Of a stretch of DNA of 64,000 nucleotides, positions 43,383 through 51,344 are shown one piece after another (the first letter of the stretch is position 1; the number at the start of each line of letters is the position of its first letter). The stretch is from Bryobacteraceae bacterium (lineage in GTDB: Bacteria > Acidobacteriota > Terriglobia > Bryobacterales > Bryobacteraceae). Both the position numbers and the translations under genes were made by a program. Under the pieces are notes generated by a model, which worked only from the letters and a program-made list of their open reading frames with translations, had not been told where the DNA came from and did no database searches. The DNA lies in assembly GCA_030041495.1 (NCBI GenBank), contig JASHNT010000091.1, forward strand, positions 1 through 64,000, in the 5' to 3' direction.

Positions 43383-44228
43383 TCAGTGCTTAGATTGATC
43401 CACTTCGCCCTCGATGCAGGCGAACTCCAGATGCTCAAACTTGGGATCGAGGATGCGGCTGTAGAAATACCGGATGGTCCAGGGACGAGTGTAGGCTTTA
43501 GGATCGTCGATGGTGGCCTCGTATTGCAGGTTGTTCGAATCGAGCGGAGTGATGCGCTCGACCACGTGGATCGCATCGCTGTGGACATTGGCGGACTGGT
43601 CGAGCCAGGTGCGGGCTACCTGGTTGGTCACGTCGATGACCAGAGTATCGCCGTCCCACTTGCCGCGCGAGTCGCCTTCCCACAGATGGATTTCGGGAGC
43701 GATGTGCGGGCGGCCGTCCATGGGCACGATGCGGTAGGCGTGCATGAACTCCCAGGTGAAGACCACGTAGCCGGGAGGCTGCAAAATGCGCATGCCGAAG
43801 GGAGTGTACATCTGATGCGGGACTCCGCCCAGGAAGCAATGCGCGTCGGACTCCTCGATCATGTGGTTCTCGCTGAGATCGATTTGCTTCCGGCGGAATT
43901 CGGGCTTATAAGGGATCACTCCGTCGGGCGGATCGATGATGATTCCCGCGGTGGGAGGAATATTGGTCTGGGGATGGCCGCTGGTTTTTTCGACCGAGAA
44001 CATCGACATAGAATTGCCGATGGTGCGTTGGAGCCACGCTCCTTGCAGATCGGGTTTGCCGCCGGGGAGGCGAACGATGGGGCCGCCCTTGACCTCCGGC
44101 GGCGACACGTAAGGGTTGGGGAACAACAAAGGGTCGACGGGACCGCGCCCGCGGCCGCCGCCGGGGCCTTGCGCAAGCGCAAGCGCGCAACAGGTGGAGA
44201 AAATTGCCAGGGTTTTGCGCAGCCTCAT
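43383..44228 (-). CDS. Secreted protein with W-x-G-D-S-R-G-x-W-D-G-D-T-L-V motif (paralogue 1)
   Basis: A 281-residue exported protein (signal peptide MRLRKTLAIFSTCCALALA). Landmarks are GGKPDLQGAWLQR, a DPPDGVIPYKPEFRRKQ segment, CFLGGVPHQMY, then WEGDSRGKWDGDTLVIDVTN, RTWLDQSANVHSDAIHVVERI and a final CIEGE. The same ordered landmarks occur in the next gene upstream, so the two are paralogues. I know this as a large unnamed family in Acidobacteria and Proteobacteria; no function is established to my knowledge. Its ATG overlaps the stop of that gene (ATGA), proving coupling. Confidence 0.8.
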   Translation of the reverse strand: MRLRKTLAIFSTCCALALAQGPGGGRGRGPVDPLLFPNPYVSPPEVKGGPIVRLPGGKPDLQGAWLQRTIGNSMSMFSVEKTSGHPQTNIPPTAGIIIDPPDGVIPYKPEFRRKQIDLSENHMIEESDAHCFLGGVPHQMYTPFGMRILQPPGYVVFTWEFMHAYRIVPMDGRPHIAPEIHLWEGDSRGKWDGDTLVIDVTNQVARTWLDQSANVHSDAIHVVERITPLDSNNLQYEATIDDPKAYTRPWTIRYFYSRILDPKFEHLEFACIEGEVDQSKH

Positions 44229-44980
44229 TGCTTCTTGTCGCCCACGGTAAAGGTGGGGCCTTCCTTGTTCGCGTAGCATTCGTACTCCATGATCTGCGCG
44301 TTCTTCCTGACATCGCGAGCCAGCGTCAGGTGGATGGTGAAGGGCTTGGTCAGCACTTTCGGATCGGTCATGGTGGCCTGATAGGCGATGGTGTTGGGAC
44401 CGGTGCGCGTGAAGCGCTCGACCACGTGGAGGTCGCCGCTGTGATAATTACCGGCGGCATCGTACCAGGTCTGGTCATTGAAATTGGTCGCTTCGACCAC
44501 CAGGGTGTCGCCGTCCCAATGCCCGCGCGAATCGCCCAGCCAGTTTTCAAGGCCGTCGAGATGCTCACCCTGCATCTGGATATTGCGAATGACGTGGACG
44601 TATTGGGAAAGAATCGGAATTACCGGCTGATTTGCGGATTCGACAATTTGATACGGATATGGGATGTACATCAGGCGAGGAACGCCGGGCATCCAGCATT
44701 TGGTCAAGGGATCTTCGGTGGCGCGCTTTTCGGCATTGGCCTTGCGCTGCGCCAGAGCCTCCGGCTTGTAGGGGATCTTGCCGTCCTCAGGATCGACGAT
44801 GATGTTTTTGCCCCCGAGCTTGGCTTCGATATTGGCGTCCACCTTGCCCTGCACTTCCCAGATGCCGTTCAGATCGGGATGGCCGTCGGCCAGCCGGGGG
44901 GCGGAGTACCCCTTGCTTTGCGCGACTGCGGGTACACTGGCGGCCGCGGCCGCCAACAACAACGTAGTCCAGATTTTCAT
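44225..44980 (-). CDS. Secreted protein with W-x-G-D-S-R-G-x-W-D-G-D-T-L-V motif (paralogue 2)
   Basis: A 251-residue exported protein (signal peptide to VPAVAQ). It shows the same landmarks as its neighbour: ADGHPDLNGIWEVQ, DPEDGKIPYKPEAL, KCWMPGVPRLMYIPYPYQIV, NWLGDSRGHWDGDTLVVEAT, QTWYDAAGNYHSGDLHVVER and YECYAN near the end. It starts on the base next to the stop of the DUF6152 gene and overlaps the following paralogue, so 45412-43383 is one operon. The conserved Asp, Arg and Trp residues and paired Cys suggest a small-molecule or sugar-binding sheet, but this is conjecture. Confidence 0.8.
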   Translation of the reverse strand: MKIWTTLLLAAAAASVPAVAQSKGYSAPRLADGHPDLNGIWEVQGKVDANIEAKLGGKNIIVDPEDGKIPYKPEALAQRKANAEKRATEDPLTKCWMPGVPRLMYIPYPYQIVESANQPVIPILSQYVHVIRNIQMQGEHLDGLENWLGDSRGHWDGDTLVVEATNFNDQTWYDAAGNYHSGDLHVVERFTRTGPNTIAYQATMTDPKVLTKPFTIHLTLARDVRKNAQIMEYECYANKEGPTFTVGDKKQ

Positions 44981-45412
44981 TTACTGTTTGGTCTGCGGGC
45001 CGGGCTCGCTCGCTCGATTGCCTTCCGAGGAGCCGGCGAGCAGGGTCCTGCCATCGGGGGTCTTGACGCTGCGCGCGTTGATGGTGTTAGAACCGTTCTT
45101 GGCAAGGCTGCCGGTGACGACGATCTCCTCGCCCTCCTTCATCATGTCCTTGCGCCAGCCGTTGCGGTAGAGCGTGTTGGGAGGGCCGGTCTCGATATCC
45201 CAGGTTTCCATTTTGCCGGTGGCCGGATTGACTGCTTCCATATGAATCCAGGAGTGGGGATTCACCCAGTCCATCTTGGTGAATTTGCCGGTGAGCGTGA
45301 TGGGTTTCTGGGAGTCGTATTCCGCGGCGAAAGAATGGTGGGCTGCCAGCGGCGCAGCGGCCAGGACCGCTGCCGCGATCGCGCCCATCGCTAGCTTGTT
45401 GCTGAATTTCAT
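44981..45412 (-). CDS. DUF6152 family exported protein (copy 1)
   Basis: A 143-residue exported protein. The signal peptide ends at AAHHSFA, and the mature N-terminus HHSFAAEYDSQKPITLTGKF followed by KMDWVNPHSWIHM is the DUF6152 signature. The domain reads like a small OB-type barrel. The ATG at 45412 starts a clear signal peptide; a longer reading does not. It is the first gene of the minus-strand operon with the two W-G-D-T-L-V paralogues. A divergent DUF6152-like gene starts at 45537, so the 124 bases between must contain back-to-back promoters. Confidence 0.85.
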   Translation of the reverse strand: MKFSNKLAMGAIAAAVLAAAPLAAHHSFAAEYDSQKPITLTGKFTKMDWVNPHSWIHMEAVNPATGKMETWDIETGPPNTLYRNGWRKDMMKEGEEIVVTGSLAKNGSNTINARSVKTPDGRTLLAGSSEGNRASEPGPQTKQ

Positions 45413-45536
45413 TGTTACCTCGCCTGTGATTGACGCTAACATCCGGGTTGCGAGATAGTCAAGGCGAAGGCGGGCGCGGCAGAAACAAGCGAGGTGCGTT
45501 TCCATGTGCTAGGCTTTGGGCATCGGGAGGGCCTAA

Positions 45537-45977
45537 ATGCGAACTCGCCGGCTGTTCCTAAGCACGATATTGACCTTGGTCCCCGCATTCGGGCACCATG
45601 TCGTGGCAGATGAATTCGACGTCTCGAGGAAAATCAGAATTAGCGGCACAATTTCCAATGTAGAGTTCGCCAATCCTCACGTCACATTCTCCTTAGATGT
45701 GAAGAACCCCGACGGCACAGTGACCCGCTGGAAAGTCGGGACCGTTTCTCCCAATGTTCTGATCCGTAACGGCATAACAAAGGCGCTATTTGCGCAAGGA
45801 ACGACGCTTGTCGTAGACGCTTACCCCGCTAAAGACGGGTCTCCGAGAGCGGAAGGCCGTGCCCTGACATTCTCCGACGGGAGGCAGTTCGCGTTGCGCG
45901 ATCCGGGGCAGAGCGCCTGCTCGGGGCCGGGTTGCATCACCTGTGCGGACTGCGATGGGTACTGGGTGAGGAAGTAA
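45537..45977 (+). CDS. DUF6152-like exported protein (copy 2, divergent)
   Basis: A 146-residue exported protein related to DUF6152: after the signal peptide comes GHHVVADEFDVSRKIRISGT, then NVEFANPHVTFSLDVKNPDG and PNVLIRNGITKALFAQG. The His-His pair and the FANPH element are conserved, but HSFA is replaced by HVVA. It ends with a cysteine-rich tail, CSGPGCITCADCDGYW, not seen in the other copies and suggestive of metal binding or disulfides. It is transcribed away from copy 1 and towards the 46065 gene. Confidence 0.8.
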   Translation: MRTRRLFLSTILTLVPAFGHHVVADEFDVSRKIRISGTISNVEFANPHVTFSLDVKNPDGTVTRWKVGTVSPNVLIRNGITKALFAQGTTLVVDAYPAKDGSPRAEGRALTFSDGRQFALRDPGQSACSGPGCITCADCDGYWVRK

Positions 45978-46064
45978 CATCAGGATCACGCCGGGCGACG
46001 CTTGCTGCCACCAGACCAGCGTTGTATGATTTCTTGGACTCCTCGCGAAGCGTGAGAGATCCAA

Positions 46065-47393
46065 ATGAGAGCCAGACTGTTCGTTCCGTTCGTGTTCCTG
46101 CTCTTGATCGCGCTCATCTGGCTGTCGCCGGCGGCTCCTAATGCCAGTGCGCAGCAACCCGCTGCGCAATCAAACAGCGCCCAACAGCCGCCCGCCGGAC
46201 GAGGCGCAGGGGGATTTGGCGGGGCTCCCAGAGGCGCAGGATTTGGACGCGCGGGCACGCCGACGTTTGCGGGCCCTCCAGCCGGGATGAAGCCGCTGCC
46301 CATCGATCTTTTTTCGTCGAAGAATTTCTATAAAGATCGGCAGTATTGGTCTGACCAGCGCTATTTCCGCTGCAACACGCCGCGCCAGATCACCGACATC
46401 TGGACATCAGGCCGCATCGGAAAAAATCCTCCGCTTTCGGCGTCCTGGGGGGACTGCAGCATGGACTACCCGCGCGAGAAGATCGTCAGCCCGTATCCTT
46501 ATAAGACTGCCAAGGAGCACTACGAGGCCTTGATGGCGGCGGCGAAAGCCAAGGGCGGGCCGACCATCTACACCAAGGCGACCATTCCGGACTGGGATGG
46601 TTACTATACTCGCGATCAACGCGCGGATCACGGAGCGGAATGGATCTGGGGCACCGTCAATCAGGTCCCCACGATTCTTTCGCTGCTCACGCCCGAGTAT
46701 CAGAAGCGCATGGTGCAGATGAATTATCACGAGGGCGTGGACAACGCTCCGCAATGGGAAGCTTCCTTCTGCTATCCGGAGGGTTTCATGCGCTGGTGGG
46801 CGCAGGCATCGCAAGGCGGAAATTTCCAGCTCACGATGACGCCGTGGAACATTCAATTTCTCTCCGGCATCGCGGCCAATTTTTTGCGGCAGGTGTTGAT
46901 CGGCAAGGAGCACGTGCAGAAAGTCCCGCAGTGGTATGGCGAGACGGTGGGCTTCTGGGACGGCACCACGCTGGTGACCTGGACCGCGAACGTGCAGGCC
47001 TGGACGCTGTCGCATTCCATGTTCGAATACAGCGGCAAGCTGGAGACGGTGGAGACGTTCAAACCGGTCAACGATGCAAACGGTAAGTTCATCGGCCTGG
47101 ATCATGAGACCGTGTTCTACGATCCGGAAGCTTTCGTGCAGCCGCTGCGGGCGACGTATCGCTACGCGCGGCGAGCTACGCCGGATGATCCGGCGCGGCG
47201 CTACACCTACATCGAGTGCCTCAGCAATTTGCGCAACGTCAACGGCCGGCCGGCACAGTTGACCAAGGCGGATCCGCGTTACATCGATTATTACGGGCGG
47301 CCCTGGGCGCAGGATTGGGAGAAATATTTCGAAGTGGGTTGGGACAAGCCGGACGACACGCTGCCGCAGGATATTCTGGATTTATTCAAGTGA
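46065..47393 (+). CDS. Large exported protein, distant relative of the W-G-D-T-L-V family
   Basis: A 442-residue exported protein with a long signal/membrane segment ([17 protein letters not shown]) and a Gly/Ala/Pro-rich linker to residue 75. The folded part has [20 protein letters not shown], then [39 protein letters not shown] and [12 protein letters not shown]. The segment [16 protein letters not shown] followed by LSHS and an E-T-F strand mirrors the WDGDTLVxxxTN ... HSDxLHVVERF order of the paralogues at 43383 and 44225, which suggests common ancestry. Family unnamed to me. It is followed after eight bases by another DUF6152 gene. Confidence 0.75.
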   Translation: MRARLFVPFVFLLLIALIWLSPAAPNASAQQPAAQSNSAQQPPAGRGAGGFGGAPRGAGFGRAGTPTFAGPPAGMKPLPIDLFSSKNFYKDRQYWSDQRYFRCNTPRQITDIWTSGRIGKNPPLSASWGDCSMDYPREKIVSPYPYKTAKEHYEALMAAAKAKGGPTIYTKATIPDWDGYYTRDQRADHGAEWIWGTVNQVPTILSLLTPEYQKRMVQMNYHEGVDNAPQWEASFCYPEGFMRWWAQASQGGNFQLTMTPWNIQFLSGIAANFLRQVLIGKEHVQKVPQWYGETVGFWDGTTLVTWTANVQAWTLSHSMFEYSGKLETVETFKPVNDANGKFIGLDHETVFYDPEAFVQPLRATYRYARRATPDDPARRYTYIECLSNLRNVNGRPAQLTKADPRYIDYYGRPWAQDWEKYFEVGWDKPDDTLPQDILDLFK

Positions 47394-47401
47394 GGAACAT
47401 C

Positions 47402-47860
47402 ATGAGAACGAAATTATTTGTGCCGCTCGCGCTGGCGGCGGCTCTGTTGGGGATGGCGGGGACGGCGCTGGCGCATCACTCCTTCGCCATGTACGATCAG
47501 ACCAAGACTGTGACGCTGACCGGCGTGGCGTATCAATTCATCGCGCAAGCCAATCATGCCGAGATTCACTTTTACCGGGTTGGACCGGATGGCAAACTGG
47601 TCAAGGCGAAGGACGGGAAGTATGAGGATTGGGGCGTGGAGATGGCCGGCGCGGCGGCAGTCGCCCAGCAGGGCATCACGGCGGATTCGTTCAAGGTGGG
47701 CACGATCTTCAGCGTGAAGATGAATCCGCTGCGCGACGGCAGCAATTTCGGATCGCGCGTGGGAGCCATCGCCAAATGCCCGTGGAAGACTCCGCCAGAG
47801 CCGGGCAAGACCTGCGACACGGTGAAGGGCAGCGAGATTCTGGGCGGAAGTACGTTCTAA
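47402..47860 (+). CDS. DUF6152 family exported protein (copy 3)
   Basis: A 152-residue exported protein: signal peptide to GTALA, then HHSFAMYDQTKTVTLTGVAY, the DUF6152 signature. The middle carries a longer insertion than copy 1 (VGPDGKLVKAKDGKYEDWGVEM), followed by GITADSFKVGTIFSVKMNPLRDGS. Two cysteines near the end (AKCPW and KTCDT) could pair. The ATG at 47402 follows GTGAGGAAC. It lies between the 442-residue protein and two DUF6644 genes in one plus-strand operon. Confidence 0.85.
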   Translation: MRTKLFVPLALAAALLGMAGTALAHHSFAMYDQTKTVTLTGVAYQFIAQANHAEIHFYRVGPDGKLVKAKDGKYEDWGVEMAGAAAVAQQGITADSFKVGTIFSVKMNPLRDGSNFGSRVGAIAKCPWKTPPEPGKTCDTVKGSEILGGSTF

Positions 47861-47875
47861 CTCGGGCACAGTTGC

Positions 47876-48376
47876 TTGAAACAGTTTGCCGAGTGGTTAT
47901 CGACGACGCCTCCCAGCGTTTTCATTCAGGATCACAACGCCTGGGTGATTCCTACCATTCAGTCGATCCACATCGCCGGCATCGGAGTGGTGCTGGGCTC
48001 GGCGTTCTTCATTTACTTGCGAATCCTGGGTTGGGCGGGGACGGATCAGACGCTGCGCGAGACCGTGAATCGGTACGGTCCGTGGCTCACCGGAGCGCTG
48101 TGGGTGATGCTGGCGACGGGAATCCTGATGGTGATCGGCGAGCCGGTGCGCGAGCTGGTGACGTTTTCGTTTTGGGCGAAGATGATTCTGGTGGCTGCAA
48201 TGGCGGCGGCCGCGGTCCGGTTTCAGCGCGCGGACCTGGAGGGCTTACCGTCGCGAAGACTTGTAAGGAGCCTGGCGATCCTGACCTTCCTGATCTGGGT
48301 GTGCATTATTATTCTGGGGCGGTTGATCGCGTATGACCACGTATGGGGCTCCTGGTCGCCGGCGACAAAAGCCTGA
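47876..48376 (+). CDS. DUF6644 integral membrane protein (copy 1 of this cluster)
   Basis: A 166-residue four-helix membrane protein starting with TTG at 47876. The first helix has TIQSIHIAGIGVVLGSAFFI followed by LRILG, the same His and R-x-L-G pattern as the genes at 1347, 1853 and 48394. It ends with a short polar tail. Fifteen bases separate it from the DUF6152 gene and 17 from the next DUF6644 gene, so the set is one operon. A role as membrane partner of the exported DUF6152 proteins is inferred from this repeated adjacency. Confidence 0.8.
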   Translation: MKQFAEWLSTTPPSVFIQDHNAWVIPTIQSIHIAGIGVVLGSAFFIYLRILGWAGTDQTLRETVNRYGPWLTGALWVMLATGILMVIGEPVRELVTFSFWAKMILVAAMAAAAVRFQRADLEGLPSRRLVRSLAILTFLIWVCIIILGRLIAYDHVWGSWSPATKA

Positions 48377-48393
48377 GCGTGGTTTAGCGGAGC

Positions 48394-48909
48394 ATGATCG
48401 ATCAGTTTTTAAAATGGCTGGCTTCGACGGCGCTGGCGACCAACATTCGCGAATCGCTGCTGCTGTTTCCATTGCTCGAATCGGCGCATGTGTTTTCGCT
48501 CGCGCTGGTGGTGGGAACGATCCTCGTGGTCGACTTGCGCTTGCTGGGGCTCGCCTCGGCGCAGCGTCCGTTCGAGCGCGTGGCCTCCGATACTTTTAAA
48601 TGGACCTGGGGCGCGTTCGCGCTGACTGCGGCGACGGGGTTGTTGATGTTTACGACGAACGCTCCGGTGTACTATCACAATTTCTATTTCCGGGCCAAGA
48701 TGATGTTGCTGTTGGCCGCGGGCGTGAACATGCTGATCTTTGAGTTGAGCCGCAGGAGTGTGGAGCGAATAGGCAAGGCGGTGGCCATCGCTTCCCTGAC
48801 GCTGTGGCTGGCCGTCATCTTCATGGGCCGCATGATCGGCTTCACCACTACGCGAGCCGCGGAAGTGAAGCCTCCTCCCACGCAGAATTTCGACGATTTT
48901 CTGAAATAA
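48394..48909 (+). CDS. DUF6644 integral membrane protein (copy 2 of this cluster)
   Basis: A 171-residue four-helix membrane protein: FPLLESAHVFSLALVVGTIL then DLRLLGLA, a central helix WGAFALTAATGLLMF, YFRAKMMLLLAAGVNML and a tail QNFDDFLK. The tail almost matches that of the 1347 gene (NFDQFLNG), supporting close paralogy between the two loci. It is the last gene of the plus-strand operon, facing the convergent efflux pump gene. Confidence 0.82.
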   Translation: MIDQFLKWLASTALATNIRESLLLFPLLESAHVFSLALVVGTILVVDLRLLGLASAQRPFERVASDTFKWTWGAFALTAATGLLMFTTNAPVYYHNFYFRAKMMLLLAAGVNMLIFELSRRSVERIGKAVAIASLTLWLAVIFMGRMIGFTTTRAAEVKPPPTQNFDDFLK

Positions 48910-48917
48910 TTCCCGTT

Positions 48918-50357
48918 TTATTCGACTTCGTCGCGATGGCGGCTGACGTTGGCTCCATCGCCGTGCTTCAGTACGCGGAAGATCAGAGTGGACAGCATGG
49001 TATACCCTCCCAGCACGAAAAACGCCTCGTGGATGCCGTGAATCATTTCGGTGGACGTGGACTGGTTGCGGTCGGGGACAAACAAAGCCGTGGCGAGCGA
49101 GGCGGAAGCCACGCCGAAGCTCATCGACATCTGCTGCATGGTGCTGGCCATGGAACTGGCGTTGCTGGTGTCGGACTCACGGATATCGGCATAGACCAGA
49201 GTGTTCATGCTGGTGAACTGCAATGAGCTGAAGAAGCCGTAGCTGAACACCTGCACCACGATCAGCCACACCGGAGTGGCGAGTCCGATGGTAGAGAAGA
49301 GCATGATCTGAAGGCCGATCAAAAACGTGTTGGAGATCAGCACGGCGCGGTAACCGAAGCGCGTGAGGATTTTCGGCATGGTCATCTTGAGGCTCATCGC
49401 GGCGATGGCTTGCGGCATCATCAGCAATCCGGATTGAATGGGCGAGAACCCCAGCCCGACCTGATACAGCAGCGGAAACAAAAATGGAATGCCTCCGACG
49501 CCGATGCGCGTGAAGAAACTGCCGCTTACCGCCGTGCGAAAAGTCCGCAGGCGGAACAAAATCAGCGAGAGCAGGGGATACGGCGTGCGGGCTCCGTGCA
49601 TCCCGTAGCCGGCCAGCAGGATGAAGGAAATCGCCAACAGGAACGCGATTTCACCGGGGCTTTGGGTGTGCTCGCCGAAAACTTCCAGCACGTAAGAGAG
49701 CAGCGAGACACCCGCGCCGAATAGGATCAAGCCGAGCAAGTCCAGCGGATTGGTGCGCTCTTCGCGGTAATCGGGCAGGTGGATATGAACCAGCAGCAAG
49801 CCGATAAGGCCGATGGGCAGATTCACGAAGAAGATGACGCGCCAATGGAAGTAAGCGACGATGAGGCCTCCGGCGATGGGCCCCAGCATGGGTCCGATCA
49901 GGCCGGGGATGGACACGAAGGCCATGGCTCGCACCAGTTCGTTTTTGGCGAAGGCGCGGACCAGCGTCAGGCGGCCGACGGGCACCATCATGGCTCCGCC
50001 GCAGCCCTGCAGAATGCGAAAGGCGACCAGCATTTCGATGTTGGTGGAAAGGCCGCACAAGATGGAGCCGAGGGTGAACAGACCGATGGCGCTCGAAAAG
50101 ACGAGGCGAGTGCCGAAGCGGTCCGCCATCCAGCCGCTGATGGGGATGAACACGGCCAGGCTCAAGGTGTAGCTGGCGAGCACGGATTTCATGCTGAGCG
50201 GCGCGACATGAAGTGCGTCCGCAATGGTCGGGACAGCGGTGTTGAGGATGGTGGTGTCGAGCTGCTCCATGAAGAACGCGACGGCGATCAGCCATGGCAG
50301 CAGCGCCTTAGTGGAGTCGCGAATGCCGGAATCGGTGAGGGGCGGCGATGAACTCAT
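48918..50357 (-). CDS. DHA2-family MFS drug efflux transporter (EmrB/QacA-like)
   Basis: A 479-residue, 14-helix transporter. It has LPWLIAVAFFMEQLDTTILNTAVPTIA, of which MEQLDTTILNTAVP is the DHA2 motif D1, then SGWMADRFGTRLVF (motif A), RILQGCGGAMMVPVGRL (motif B-like) and GPMLGPIAGGLIVAYFHWR (motif C). Such pumps export hydrophobic drugs, bile salts or dyes by proton antiport, often with an EmrA-type adaptor. No adaptor or regulator is adjacent, so it may act alone at the inner membrane. Confidence 0.94.
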   Translation of the reverse strand: MSSSPPLTDSGIRDSTKALLPWLIAVAFFMEQLDTTILNTAVPTIADALHVAPLSMKSVLASYTLSLAVFIPISGWMADRFGTRLVFSSAIGLFTLGSILCGLSTNIEMLVAFRILQGCGGAMMVPVGRLTLVRAFAKNELVRAMAFVSIPGLIGPMLGPIAGGLIVAYFHWRVIFFVNLPIGLIGLLLVHIHLPDYREERTNPLDLLGLILFGAGVSLLSYVLEVFGEHTQSPGEIAFLLAISFILLAGYGMHGARTPYPLLSLILFRLRTFRTAVSGSFFTRIGVGGIPFLFPLLYQVGLGFSPIQSGLLMMPQAIAAMSLKMTMPKILTRFGYRAVLISNTFLIGLQIMLFSTIGLATPVWLIVVQVFSYGFFSSLQFTSMNTLVYADIRESDTSNASSMASTMQQMSMSFGVASASLATALFVPDRNQSTSTEMIHGIHEAFFVLGGYTMLSTLIFRVLKHGDGANVSRHRDEVE

Positions 50358-50519
50358 AGCGCCAAGGCGACGACTTCAAGTGTAGCGGGCCCACTGACCG
50401 CCCTGTGGTTGTAGAGTGGCCCAAACGCGCGAGGGGCCCTGCGGGGAGCGTCGCCGTCGAGGCCGCGGGTGGTGCTTTCGCTCACGGCACGGCCGTGGCG
50501 CGTCGAGCCTACGAGGTCC

Positions 50520-51236
50520 TTAACTGTTGTGCTCGACGCAGATTCCGAGCCGCGGCGGATTATAAAGGGCGTAAACGCAGTATTGCCGTTGACGCCGACT
50601 TCCCACGCGGTGATAGTAGCCCATCAAATAAACCGCGGCGTGATGCCCAGATAGCCTCTCGATGACGCCTTCCGAGGCTGGCTTCTCGCTCTTCTGTTCC
50701 ACGGTGACCGGTTGCCCCGGGGGAAGCGAGATGGCGACCTCGGGTCCGGACGGCGGCTTACTCATGAAGTCTTCCCAGATGCCGCTCTCTAGCCCCCTGC
50801 GCTCATAGATTGATTCGGGGACATCTTCCACATATCGGATGGTGGAGATCCCGACCACGCTCGCCGGGTCGGAGCTAAAGAGGATAGGGTTGATAGCGAC
50901 CTGCTCTCCGACCGTTGGTGGAACAATGTTGTAGCCGACGATCTTAATGTCGTTTCCGGTCGGCGCAACAAAGTATGCCCAGGACGCGGCCCCGAGAGCG
51001 GCGGCTGTGGAAAGCCAGAGCGCGGCCCTGAGCCAGTCGCTTGGGACGCTCTTTCTGACCCCCACGACGGACACGATGGCGACCGCCCCGGCAAAGTAAA
51101 CAGCGAGTGCTCCGGCGGCCAGGTATTCGCTGTCCTTGAAGGTCGGCCACTGATTAATTGCCAAGATCGTGGCACTGAATACAGCGCACGCGGTCTGCAC
51201 GACCTGCCCTTTGCTCGAGAACCACGGAAGAGCCAT
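50520..51236 (-). CDS. Membrane protein of unknown function
   Basis: A 238-residue protein with three helices in the first 110 residues (about 10-30, 38-60, 70-95) and a soluble C-terminal domain that ends CVYALYNPPRLGICVEHNS. The C-terminal region includes VAINPILFSSDPASVVGIST and AISLPPGQPVTVEQ. I do not recognise a family. It lies between the convergent-side efflux pump promoter and the tandem esterase-like gene, with gaps of about 160 and 108 bases, and is likely a single gene. Confidence 0.7.
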   Translation of the reverse strand: MALPWFSSKGQVVQTACAVFSATILAINQWPTFKDSEYLAAGALAVYFAGAVAIVSVVGVRKSVPSDWLRAALWLSTAAALGAASWAYFVAPTGNDIKIVGYNIVPPTVGEQVAINPILFSSDPASVVGISTIRYVEDVPESIYERRGLESGIWEDFMSKPPSGPEVAISLPPGQPVTVEQKSEKPASEGVIERLSGHHAAVYLMGYYHRVGSRRQRQYCVYALYNPPRLGICVEHNS

Positions 51237-51344
51237 TTCGCCACTCTACCACGCAAATAGCACCGCATTTGCGGTGCCAAATCGTCCGTCGGTTGAGGCC
51301 GCGCCGACGAGGAGGATGCGTCTTCGGGAGATCAATTCGGCAAT

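Noticed and set aside
44204-45394. A 396-codon plus-strand reading
   Set aside because: It is antisense to the coupled DUF6152 and W-G-D-T-L-V genes, which have signal peptides and overlapping start/stop codons.
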